This document shows, piece after piece, positions 10,033-18,965 of a DNA stretch of 38,987 nt. The stretch spans positions 1 to 38,987 of the forward strand of contig OMJT01000045.1 in the NCBI GenBank assembly GCA_900299415.1, in the 5' to 3' direction. Position numbers and translations under genes: made by a program. The DNA comes from Opitutales bacterium. GTDB taxonomy: Bacteria; Verrucomicrobiota; Verrucomicrobiia; Opitutales; Opitutaceae. Position 1 is the first letter of the stretch. Each line of letters starts with the position of its first letter. The notes under the pieces were generated by a model that was given only the letters and a program-made list of their open reading frames with translations, had not been told where the DNA came from and did no database searches.

Positions 10033-10503
10033 TCAGTACTTGGTCTTGCCTGTGTCCTCCAGCCAAGCGCGGAACGCCGGCTGGGCGGCGTCCCGGAGAA
10101 GGGGGACGAGTTTCACGGAGCGGGACGCAATTGGTGCCGAGATCTCGCGGTAGATGTGGTCGTCGTCGAAACCGATTGCCGCGGCGTCGATGCGGGTGTT
10201 CGCGTAGTAGACCGTGGGAACGTGGGCCCAATAGATCGCTGCGAGGCACATGGGGCAGGGTTCGCAGCTCGTGTAAAGCTCGCAGTCGTCGAGCTTGAAC
10301 GTCCCAAGGGCGCGACAGGCGGTGCGGATGGCCTCGATTTCGGCATGTGCCGTTGGATCGTTGGCAGAGGTTACCCGATTCTGGCCGCGGGCGACGATGC
10401 TACCGCGGCGCACGATGACGCAACCGAACGGTCCTCCGCGGCGCGTGTGCCGGCCCTCCTCGGCGAGACGGATGGCCTCCTGCATGAATTCGGCGGGGGT
10501 CAT
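10033..10503 (-). CDS. Nucleoside deaminase (guanine/cytidine deaminase-like)
   Basis: HAEIEAI and PCPMCLAAIYWA zinc motifs. Confidence 0.9.
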   Translation of the reverse strand: MTPAEFMQEAIRLAEEGRHTRRGGPFGCVIVRRGSIVARGQNRVTSANDPTAHAEIEAIRTACRALGTFKLDDCELYTSCEPCPMCLAAIYWAHVPTVYYANTRIDAAAIGFDDDHIYREISAPIASRSVKLVPLLRDAAQPAFRAWLEDTGKTKY

Positions 10504-10607
10504 GGGATCGGCGGACAATACCTTCGCCGGCATTCCGACGCAAGCTGGGGGATGGCTCGTTCCTTGATTCCGGCGGTCGGGATTTCGCGAATCCGTGGGT
10601 TCCAGGC

Positions 10608-11201
10608 TTAGCATCGCTCGTACTTCCAGTTCCGAGACTTTCCGGCTGCCACCAGCTTGACCGTTTCGGCCAGCCGGCGGGTGCGGGTCTCGGGGCGCTT
10701 GGCCACGGTGATCCACTCGATGTACTCGCGTCGGTGACTCGGGGGGAATGCCTTGAACGCGGCCGCGGCTTTGGCGCTTTTTCGCAGGGCGGCGGCGAGG
10801 TCGGCCGGTACCTTAGCCTCGGGACGGGGACGGCCAGTCGGCCGGGCGGGTCGGCCCGAGGCTCCCAGCGCGGCCGCCGCCTTGAGATAACGCCTTAGCG
10901 CCGCATCGGAAGGCAGGTCCCGGTTGTCCTTCAGGTGCCGGATGGCGGCCGTCTGGATGCTGTCCTTGGCCAGCACTTCCTTCATGCCGCGGTGCCAGAA
11001 AATTAAAGCGCAGTGCTGCTTGAAGGCGGGCGTGGCGCAGAGGATGGCACCGCTGTGTATATAAAAGGGCGACCTCCACTTGATCGTCTCGACTGCCTCG
11101 GGGCAGGCGCTGCCGACGAGCCGGCGGACCCGGCGCAGGATCGGCTGGGCGAACGGAGCGGACTTGGCAATGTAGGCGTCGAGGCGGGGATCCGGTTTCA
11201 T
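10608..11201 (-). CDS. YdeI/OmpD-associated (DUF1801-containing) family protein
   Basis: EAVETIKWRSPFYIHSGAILC; RREYIEWITVAKRPETRTRRLAETVKLVAAG C-terminus. Confidence 0.85.
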   Translation of the reverse strand: MKPDPRLDAYIAKSAPFAQPILRRVRRLVGSACPEAVETIKWRSPFYIHSGAILCATPAFKQHCALIFWHRGMKEVLAKDSIQTAAIRHLKDNRDLPSDAALRRYLKAAAALGASGRPARPTGRPRPEAKVPADLAAALRKSAKAAAAFKAFPPSHRREYIEWITVAKRPETRTRRLAETVKLVAAGKSRNWKYERC

Positions 11202-11220
11202 AGGGTGCGGTGATCGCGAT

Positions 11221-11243
11221 GACAGGGGCGGAAGGCCCCTGTC
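11221..11243. other. Perfect 9-bp stem-loop GACAGGGGC-GGAAG-GCCCCTGTC
   Basis: Inverted repeat read directly between the YdeI-like gene and the small ORF; no T-tract. Confidence 0.6.
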
Positions 11244-11281
11244 TCAACCCAGATCGCATCGGCCCTCTGGGCCCGCGCGCC

Positions 11282-11470
11282 CTAGAGTCGGGTGGCGGGC
11301 TGCGCCTGCTCCGAGATCGCGCGACGGCCGTCCTGATGACGCTCCAAGGCGACAAACCCAATCCAGCACAAGGCCGCAAGCACGGCCACGATGGGAATCA
11401 GGTAGCGCAGGGGCACGAACTTTTCCCCGGTGTCCAGACCGACTTCCTTGCTGTAGTCTTGGTTGTACAT
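11282..11470 (-). CDS. Small single-TM hypothetical protein (62 aa)
   Basis: MYNQDYSKEVGLDTGEKFVPLRYLIPIVAVLAALCWIGFVALERHQDG; plausible soluble-TM-soluble layout. Confidence 0.45.
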   Translation of the reverse strand: MYNQDYSKEVGLDTGEKFVPLRYLIPIVAVLAALCWIGFVALERHQDGRRAISEQAQPATRL

Positions 11471-11687
11471 GGGTCACGTTACGCGTTTCCGCCGGCCCTG
11501 CAAGCGGGTGGGGAAACCCGGCGGATCCATTCCAACCGCGCCGGTCAGTGTTGGCGGGCGGCCAGAACGGTGCGGACCTGAGTGTGGCGGGCCGTGGCCT
11601 TGAGCCCCGCTTGCTGGGATTCGCGGGGCGTGTGGGTGCATCGTGGGCCTCTTGTTGGCCCCGCCCATCGGCGCGAAGCTAGAAAGC

Positions 11688-12227
11688 TTAGATCAACCCT
11701 AGCTTCATTTTCCCCTCTTCACTGATCATCGACTGATTCCAGGGTGGCTCCCAGGTGATGCGGACGTCGGCGTCGGCGACGCCGGGCACGAGAAGGATCT
11801 TGGACTTGGCGTCCTCGGCGATCGCGGGGCCCATGCCGCAGCCGGGGGCGGTGAGGGTCATGGCGACGTTTACCTTGTGACCGTTGTCGGCCTTCACGAC
11901 GTCCATAGAGTAGACGAGGCCGAGGTCGACGATGTTGACCGGGATCTCAGGGTCGAACACAAGGCGCAGCTGGTCCCAAACCGCCTGCGGGTCGGGCGCG
12001 CCGTCGGCGAGGGTGCCCGCCTTGACGCTGTGGTCGGCGACTTCCTCGCCGAGTGCATCGCCGTCCTTGGCATCGATGCGAAAGAGGCCGAAGTCGGTGG
12101 TCACCGTGTACGTGCCCCCCAAGGTTTGCGCGATGACCACGTGGGTCCCGACAGCGAGCGGGACCTTCTCGCCAGACGGGATCTGGGTGGCGGTGACCTC
12201 GCGGGAGAGGGTGCGGTCGCGGTTCAT
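11688..12227 (-). CDS. sufT: Fe-S cluster assembly protein SufT (MIP18/DUF59 domain with N-terminal extension)
   Basis: LGGTYTV N-terminal domain; DPEIPVNIVDLGLVYSMDV and TAPGCGMGPAIAEDAKSK; adjacent to sufD. Confidence 0.9.
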   Translation of the reverse strand: MNRDRTLSREVTATQIPSGEKVPLAVGTHVVIAQTLGGTYTVTTDFGLFRIDAKDGDALGEEVADHSVKAGTLADGAPDPQAVWDQLRLVFDPEIPVNIVDLGLVYSMDVVKADNGHKVNVAMTLTAPGCGMGPAIAEDAKSKILLVPGVADADVRITWEPPWNQSMISEEGKMKLGLI

Positions 12228-12231
12228 GGGA

Positions 12232-13533
12232 CTACTTCTGGAACTTGGAGCGGATCAGGTCGCGCAGGGCTTCATGGATCGGGTCACTGGCGAGGCGGTT
12301 GAGGACCTCCTCGAAGAACCCGAACGTAATGAGCTCGTCGGCCGCCTCGCGGTGGATGCCACGCGACTGGAGGTAGAATTCCTGTTCGGGGTCGATGCGG
12401 CTCGAGGTGGCGCCGTGCGTGCAACGCACATCGTTGGCCTGGATCTCGAGGCCGGGGAGGGAGTTCGCCTCGGCGTCGTCGCTGAGCATGAGGTTGCGGT
12501 TGCTCTGGTAGGCGTCGGTCTTCTGCGCGTCGGGGTCGACAACGATCAGGCCGGAGAAGATCGTGCGGGCCTTGGCGAGCAGCGCGTTCTTGTAGAGCAG
12601 GTCGGACTTGGTGTTCGGGGCCTGGTGAATCTGGAGGGTGCGCTGGTCGAACTCCTGGGTGCCGTCGGCGACGGTGAGCGCGAGCATTTCGGAGAACGCG
12701 CCGGGGGCCTGGAGCTGGGAGAGCGATTCGTGCCGAGCCTGGCGCGCGCCGAGGTGGAGGTTGAGCGACTGGGCGCGGGCGTCCCGCCGGACCACGATGG
12801 AGTTAAGCTGGAAGGCGAGGGTGTCGCGCGACCAGTTCTGCGCGCCGATGTAGGTCAGTTGGGCGCCGTGGCCGGCGTAAAGGTCATTGGCGCCGACCGC
12901 GAGATGCCGGCCGCCGGCGGCCGAAACCAGCAGGTCGACCACTGTGGCCCGGGCGTTCTCCTCGGCGACGACGAGCGTGTGCGGGAACACCGCTGCCTGG
13001 TCGCCGGAGGCGGCGTGTTGGATCACGACAGGATCGGCAAGTTCCACACTCTTGGGAATGTGGACGAAGGCGCCATCGCCGACGAACGCGCTGTGCAGGG
13101 CGGCGAACTTCGCGGAGCCAAGCTTCTGCGGCTGGGCCATGAAGTGGGCCTTGAGGAGGTCGGCATGCTTCGCGGCCGCCTCGGCGAGGGTGGTGACGAT
13201 CACGCCCTGCGCGGCGAGGGCCGGCGGGACGTGGGCCGACACGAGCTGGTTGTTGGCGAAGCTGAGCGTGGGCGTGAACCCGGCGACCGGGGCAACCGGG
13301 CCCGCCTTGGCGGCCAGGACGGCGCCGTCGAGGCTGAGCGTGCCGATGTTGCTGAAGCGCCAGGCCTCGTCGGTGCGGCGCGGCATCGGCAGGGCGGCGA
13401 ACTGCGCGTAGGCGGCGCGCTTGCGCTCAAGCCACCAGGCAGGGGCGGACTTCTGCTCCGCGAGGTGCACGGCAAAAGCCTCGGACGTGAAGCGGCCGAT
13501 CTGGGATGGGGAAGCGGTGGAAACTTTGCTCAC
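12232..13533 (-). CDS. sufD: Fe-S cluster assembly protein SufD
   Basis: RRTDEAWRFSNIGTLSL; DDAEANSLPGLEIQANDVRCTHGATSSRIDPEQEFYLQSRGI. Confidence 0.95.
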   Translation of the reverse strand: MSKVSTASPSQIGRFTSEAFAVHLAEQKSAPAWWLERKRAAYAQFAALPMPRRTDEAWRFSNIGTLSLDGAVLAAKAGPVAPVAGFTPTLSFANNQLVSAHVPPALAAQGVIVTTLAEAAAKHADLLKAHFMAQPQKLGSAKFAALHSAFVGDGAFVHIPKSVELADPVVIQHAASGDQAAVFPHTLVVAEENARATVVDLLVSAAGGRHLAVGANDLYAGHGAQLTYIGAQNWSRDTLAFQLNSIVVRRDARAQSLNLHLGARQARHESLSQLQAPGAFSEMLALTVADGTQEFDQRTLQIHQAPNTKSDLLYKNALLAKARTIFSGLIVVDPDAQKTDAYQSNRNLMLSDDAEANSLPGLEIQANDVRCTHGATSSRIDPEQEFYLQSRGIHREAADELITFGFFEEVLNRLASDPIHEALRDLIRSKFQK

Positions 13534-13585
13534 AGGAAAAATCGAGAATATGCTTTTTAATGGGGAGGGCTCGGAGGGGAGCGAA

Positions 13586-13650
13586 GGACGCGGAGGCGGG
13601 GAGGTGGTGTTATCCGCGACCTTTCTTCTCCTCCGTGGCCTCCGTGTTCC
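13586..13650. repeat. Intergenic imperfect inverted repeat built of CACGGAGG-like units (sufB-sufD gap)
   Basis: GGACGCGGAGGCGGGGAGG (13586-13604) versus CTCCGTGGCCTCCGTGTTCC (13631-13650), whose reverse complement is GGAACACGGAGGCCACGGAG. Confidence 0.6.
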
Positions 13651-13659
13651 AAATTCAGG

Positions 13660-15102
13660 TCAGCCGACGGATCCTTCCATTTCCAAGTCGATCAGCCGCT
13701 TGAGCTCGACGGAGTACTCCATCGGGAACTGGCGGGCGAGGTCATTGATGAAGCCGTTTACGGCGAGGCTCATGGCCTGTCCCTCGGTGAGGCCGCGCTG
13801 CTGCATGTAGAAGATCATGTCCTCGCTGACCTTGGAGACCGACGCCTCATGCTGGGTGGCGTTGCGGTCGCCGCGGATGGCGATCGCGGGGTAGGTGTCG
13901 GTTCGGCTGTTGGTATTGATCAGGAGCGCGTCGCACTCGGTGTTGTTCTTGCAGCCCTTGAGGCTCTTCGGGATGTGGACGATGCCGCGGTAGGTGCTGC
14001 GGCCCTGTCCGACCGAGATGGACTTGGCGACGATGTTGGACGTCGTGTTGTTCGCGGCGTGGATCATCTTCGCGCCGGTGTCCTGGTGCTGGCCATCGTT
14101 GGCAAGGGCGATGGAGATGACCTCGCCGCGGGCGCGCTCACCCTTCAGGACGACGCCCGGGTATTTCATGGTGAGGCGGCTACCGATGTTGCAGTCGATC
14201 CACTTGATCTCGGCATCCTCGTGGGCGACACCGCGCTTGGTCACGAGGTTGAAGACGTTGTTGGCCCAGTTCTGGACGGTGATGTACTGGATCTTCGCGC
14301 CCTTGAGGGCGACGAGCTCGACGACCGCGCTGTGGAGCGTGGCGGTGGAGAACTTGGGCGCGGTGCAGCCCTCCATGTACACGACCTCGGCGCCCTCGTC
14401 GGCGATGATGAGGGTGCGCTCGAACTGACCGAAATTCTCAGCGTTGATGCGGAAGTAGGCCTGCAGGGGTTGTGCGACCTTCACGCCCTTGGGGACGTAG
14501 ATGAAGGAGCCGCCCGAAAAGACGGCGCTGTTGAGCGCGGCGAACTTGTTGTCGCCGGTCGGGATGACCTTGCCGAAAAACTTTTTGAACAGCTCGGGAT
14601 GCTCGCGCAGGCCCTCGGTGGAGTTCACGAAGATCACGCCCTGTTTGGCGACGATCTCCTTGATGTTCGAGTAGGCGGCCTCGGAGTCGAACTGGGCCTC
14701 GACGCCGGCGAGGAACTTGCGCTCCTGCTCGGGAATGCCGAGGCGCTCGAAGGTTTGCTTGATGTCGTCGGGCACCTCCTCCCAGGTGCGCTTCGGCTTC
14801 TGGCCCTGCGCAAGGTAGTATCGGATCTTGTCGAAATTGATGTTCTCGAGGTCCTTCGTCGCCCAGTGCGTGGGCATCGGCATGGAATGGAATTTCTTCA
14901 GCGCGTTGAGGCGGAACTCGAGCAGCCAGTCCGCCTCCTTCTTCACGGAGCTGATGTAGCGGACGGTGTTCTCGTTCAGGCCGGTGCCGGCGTCGAAGTC
15001 GTACTTTACGTCGTATTTAAAGTCGCCCTTGGATTGGTCGATGCCGACGACCGGATTCTCGACCGCGGTGTCATCGGCGGCGGTTTCAGAAGGAGGTTTC
15101 AT
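13660..15102 (-). CDS. sufB: Fe-S cluster assembly scaffold SufB
   Basis: [75 protein letters not shown]. Confidence 0.97.
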   Translation of the reverse strand: MKPPSETAADDTAVENPVVGIDQSKGDFKYDVKYDFDAGTGLNENTVRYISSVKKEADWLLEFRLNALKKFHSMPMPTHWATKDLENINFDKIRYYLAQGQKPKRTWEEVPDDIKQTFERLGIPEQERKFLAGVEAQFDSEAAYSNIKEIVAKQGVIFVNSTEGLREHPELFKKFFGKVIPTGDNKFAALNSAVFSGGSFIYVPKGVKVAQPLQAYFRINAENFGQFERTLIIADEGAEVVYMEGCTAPKFSTATLHSAVVELVALKGAKIQYITVQNWANNVFNLVTKRGVAHEDAEIKWIDCNIGSRLTMKYPGVVLKGERARGEVISIALANDGQHQDTGAKMIHAANNTTSNIVAKSISVGQGRSTYRGIVHIPKSLKGCKNNTECDALLINTNSRTDTYPAIAIRGDRNATQHEASVSKVSEDMIFYMQQRGLTEGQAMSLAVNGFINDLARQFPMEYSVELKRLIDLEMEGSVG

Positions 15103-15152
15103 GGCGGACGAGGCTAGATTCGAAATTGGTGATTGGAGACCGCGTGGCGGTG

Positions 15153-15899
15153 TCAGACGGCCTTTTTCACCCAGTCGTAGCCCTTGGCCTCAAGCTCGAG
15201 GGCGAGGGACTTGTCGCCGCTCTTCACGATGCGGCCGTCGTACATCACGTGAACAAAGTCCGGCACGATGTAGTTCAGCAGGCGCTGGTAGTGGGTGATG
15301 AGGAGCACGCCGAGGCCGGGGCCGCGGAGGGCGTTGACACCCTCGGAGACGATACGGAGCGCGTCGATGTCGAGGCCGGAGTCGGTTTCGTCCATCAGGG
15401 CGAACTTGGGCTCGAGCATGGCCATCTGGAGGATCTCGCAGCGCTTCTTCTCACCGCCGGAGAAACCCTCGTTGACCGCCCGGGAAGTGAACTTCCGGTC
15501 GATCGTGAGCATGTCCATCTTGCCGTAGAGGCGCTTGTAGTACGCGGTGGCGTCGATCTCTTCGCCCTCGCCGAGGCGGGCCTGGAGGGCTGCGCGGAGG
15601 AAGTTGGCGATCGTCACTCCCGGGATTTCGCTCGGGTATTGGAAGGCGAGGAAGAGGCCGGAGCGGGCGCGCTCGTCGGCTTCCATCTCGAGGATGGACT
15701 TGCCGTCGAGGAGGACGTCGCCGCCGGTGATGGTGTAGTCCGGATGGCCGGCGATGGCCTTGGCGAGCGTGGACTTGCCGGTGCCGTTGGGTCCCATGAT
15801 CGCGTGGACTTCACCGCTGCGGATGGTAAGGGACAGGCCCTTGACGATGGGCTTGTCGCCAATGGCGACCTGGAGGTTTTGGATGTCGAGCGTGGGCAT
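15153..15899 (-). CDS. sufC: Fe-S cluster assembly ATPase SufC
   Basis: Walker [53 protein letters not shown]. Confidence 0.97.
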   Translation of the reverse strand: MPTLDIQNLQVAIGDKPIVKGLSLTIRSGEVHAIMGPNGTGKSTLAKAIAGHPDYTITGGDVLLDGKSILEMEADERARSGLFLAFQYPSEIPGVTIANFLRAALQARLGEGEEIDATAYYKRLYGKMDMLTIDRKFTSRAVNEGFSGGEKKRCEILQMAMLEPKFALMDETDSGLDIDALRIVSEGVNALRGPGLGVLLITHYQRLLNYIVPDFVHVMYDGRIVKSGDKSLALELEAKGYDWVKKAV

Positions 15900-15957
15900 G
15901 GGCTGGAGAAAAAGTGATAGAGAGAGTGGAACGTGAGAGAGGGAGTGATAAGTACGG

Positions 15958-16386
15958 TCAGCGCTTCGCACCCGCCGAACCGCGGAAGACGATCTCGACG
16001 GAGCGGGCATCGTAGCCGGGCGGGAGGATGGCGTTGATGCGCTCGAGGACCCCTTCGGGGAGGTCGATGTCGTGGGTGGCGCCGCTCGACTCGTCGTGAA
16101 AGTGGGCGTGCGGGCGGAGATTGGGGCAGTAGCGGGTAGGGCCGCGCTCGAAATTCACCGAGCGGACCAGCTTGCACTGCACGAGCGCCTCAAGGCAGTT
16201 GTAGACAGTGGCAAGCGAGATGCCGGGCATCTCCTGCTTCACCCGGGCGAAGAGTTCGTCGGCGGTAGGGTGGTCCTGCTTCCGCATCAATGCGTGGTAC
16301 ACCACCTCACGCTGGGGAGTGCTGCGGAGGCCGCTGTCAGCGAGCTTTTGGGCAAAGCCTTCGGGAGTTGCAGTGGTCGCCGCCAT
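15958..16386 (-). CDS. Fur-family transcriptional regulator (start could be 16401)
   Basis: [69 protein letters not shown]; directly upstream of sufC. Confidence 0.9.
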   Translation of the reverse strand: MAATTATPEGFAQKLADSGLRSTPQREVVYHALMRKQDHPTADELFARVKQEMPGISLATVYNCLEALVQCKLVRSVNFERGPTRYCPNLRPHAHFHDESSGATHDIDLPEGVLERINAILPPGYDARSVEIVFRGSAGAKR

Positions 16387-16405
16387 GGGAGGGAGGGGCA
16401 ACCAA

Positions 16406-16420
16406 TTGGAATAATACTAA
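16406..16420. promoter_or_regulatory. Candidate 7-1-7 operator, site 1: TTGGAAT-A-ATACTAA
   Basis: Imperfect palindrome 20 bp upstream of the Fur-family start; inverted copy of site 2. Confidence 0.5.
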
Positions 16421-16435
16421 GGCGCAAGAGCGAAT

Positions 16436-16450
16436 TTAGAACCATTCCAA
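16436..16450. promoter_or_regulatory. Candidate 7-1-7 operator, site 2: TTAGAAC-C-ATTCCAA
   Basis: 12 of 15 positions match the reverse complement of site 1 (TTAGTATTATTCCAA). Confidence 0.5.
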
Positions 16451-16496
16451 GTCGTGGCCGTAGGATCCCGGAAAATATTACCAGCCAAGAGGTAAA

Positions 16497-16510
16497 ATTC
16501 GGATCCGAAT
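16497..16510. promoter_or_regulatory. Perfect 14-bp palindrome ATTCGGATCCGAAT
   Basis: Read directly; intergenic between the kinase remnant and the Fur-family gene. Confidence 0.35.
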
Positions 16511-16514
16511 GCTC

Positions 16515-16900
16515 TCATCCGAGGGCGGGGACGACGACGCTGAACTCGCAGCCTCCGCCCGGTAGGTTCTCCGCAGCAATCGCTCCGCGGTAGGCTTCGA
16601 CCATCTTGCGGCAGACCGCGAAGCCGTCGATCCCGGGCATCATCACATCGAGTAGTACCGGGTGGGGCTGCACCGCGACGTACTGGGTCAGTGCCTCCTT
16701 GCCCGAGGTAGCCTCATGCACGGCATAGCCGGCGGTCTCGAGGATGCCGCCGAGAATACGACGGTTCAACCGGTCGTCATCGACCACGAGAACCGTCGGC
16801 TGCGGAGCTGGTCGGTGATCCGTCGTCCGGTGACACCGGCAGGAGATGGATGGGTCGAGCCGTAGACCGCCTCGCTGGCGCGATTGAGGCCCACGGATTG
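16515..16900 (-). pseudogene. Decayed hybrid sensor kinase: possible PAS remnant, receiver domain, and HATPase_c C-terminal tail fused after internal deletion
   Basis: TVLVVDDDRLNRRILGGILETAGY...LLDVMMPGIDG (receiver) runs directly into AVCRKMVEAYRGAIAAENLPGGGCEFSVVVP (HATPase G-box tail); in another frame upstream, VGLNRASEAVYG...GVTGRRITDQ resembles PAS. Confidence 0.7.
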
Positions 16901-17000
16901 CGGGGTCGGCGGGCGGGCGGAAGCGGCTGCGGCCGCGCGATGGGCGGGGGGCATGGCCCCATTTATCGGCAAAACCGATGGAGACTTGAGGGTGGGGCCC

Positions 17001-17948
17001 TCAGGAGTGGTGCTCGGCGAGCCAGCGTTCGGCCTCGATGGCGGCGGCGCAGCCCATGCCGGCGGCGGTAATGGCCTGCCGGTAGACGTGGTCGGCGCAG
17101 TCGCCTGCGACGTACACGCCAGGGATCTTGGTCTGGATTTGCGAGCCTTGGGCCGGCTTGAAGTAGCCACCCTCGTCGGTGTCGAGCGCCGGGGCGAATG
17201 GGCCCGTGTTGGGCACGTGGCCGATGGCGACGAAGATACCTTTCACAGGCAAGACACTCTCGGCGTTGGTCTTCACATGTTTCACGCGCAGGCCGCTGAC
17301 GGCGCCTTCCTTTACGCCCTCGACGGCGACCGGCACGGAGTCCCAGACGCACTGGATCTTCGGATGCGACGTGGCGCGGTCGGCCATGATCTTCGAGGCG
17401 CGGAGCGCGTCGCGACGGTGCACGAGATAGACCTTGCTGGCGAAACGGGTGAGGAAGAGCGCCTCTTCGGCCGCGCTGTCGCCGCCGCCGATGACGGCCA
17501 CATCCATTTTCCGGTAAAACGCACCGTCGCAGGTGGCACAGGTGGTCACGCCCTTGCCGCCGTAGAGTTCCTTCTCGCCGGGGATGCCGGTCATGCGTGG
17601 CGAGGCGCCGGTGGCGATGATTACCGTCTTGGCGAGGATGGTGCGGTCGCCGGCGATGAGCTTGCGGGGGAAACTGGTGAAGTCCACGGAGGTCACCAGC
17701 GCCTGCTCGAAGCGGGTACCGAACTTGGTGGCCTGCTTCCGGAGGTTGTCCATCAGCTGGAAGCCGTCCACGCCCTCGGGAAATCCGGGGAAGTTCTCGA
17801 CCTCGCTGGTCGTGGTGAGCTGGCCACCGGGGAGGGGGCCCTCGAGGACGAGCGGTGAGAGGTTGGCGCGGCCGGTGTAGATGGCGGCGGTGAGGCCGGC
17901 GCAGCCGGTGCCGACAATCACGACGTTTTCAACGGAAGGGGCGGACAT
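17001..17948 (-). CDS. trxB: Thioredoxin-disulfide reductase
   Basis: [26 protein letters not shown] active site, [34 protein letters not shown]. Confidence 0.96.
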   Translation of the reverse strand: MSAPSVENVVIVGTGCAGLTAAIYTGRANLSPLVLEGPLPGGQLTTTSEVENFPGFPEGVDGFQLMDNLRKQATKFGTRFEQALVTSVDFTSFPRKLIAGDRTILAKTVIIATGASPRMTGIPGEKELYGGKGVTTCATCDGAFYRKMDVAVIGGGDSAAEEALFLTRFASKVYLVHRRDALRASKIMADRATSHPKIQCVWDSVPVAVEGVKEGAVSGLRVKHVKTNAESVLPVKGIFVAIGHVPNTGPFAPALDTDEGGYFKPAQGSQIQTKIPGVYVAGDCADHVYRQAITAAGMGCAAAIEAERWLAEHHS

Positions 17949-18013
17949 GCGGAAGGGAGTTCAGCCGCAACATAGCACACTTGGGAAGGAAATATCGGCG
18001 CCTCCAAGCCGCC

Positions 18014-18098
18014 GAACGCACAACGCTTAACGTTTAACGCTTAAGGACCAATTCGAGCCGGGCGGACATAAGCGTTAAAAGTTAAACGTTGGACGTTG
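18014..18098. repeat. Heptanucleotide (YAACGYT) repeat inverted pair
   Basis: Left arm GAACGCA CAACGCT TAACGTT TAACGCT (18014-18041); right arm AGCGTTA AAAGTTA AACGTTG GACGTTG (18071-18098); core arms 18021-18041 and 18071-18091 pair at 19 of 21 positions. Confidence 0.8.
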
Positions 18099-18118
18099 CC
18101 CGGACGGCGCCGATCCAC

Positions 18119-18146
18119 AAAAAAGTCCGCATCCGGACGGATGCGG
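18119..18146 (-). terminator. Rho-independent terminator downstream of sodA
   Basis: On minus strand: CCGCATCC-GTCC-GGATGCGG perfect 8-bp stem followed by ACTTTTTT. Confidence 0.85.
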
Positions 18147-18168
18147 CCTGGATGGGAAAAATGGCTTC

Positions 18169-18801
<633 letters not shown>

Positions 18802-18965
18802 GGGTGCGGAGGGTTGCGGGTTAAAACGGGAACGAAAGGACGGCTACCGTGTGCCCGGCTCCCGGGCGCGTCAAATATTTCGGCGGATTTACCAATCCCC
18901 GGCCCCCGGCCGCCTTCGCAGTTGCCTTCGGGCGGGACGGCGGGTCACGTTTGTCAAACACCCAC

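Noticed and set aside
11932-15117. Plus-strand ORFs of 542 and 422 aa opposite sufD and sufB
   Set aside because: Shadow frames of confidently identified SufD/SufB; valine/glycine/aspartate-rich with no family signature.
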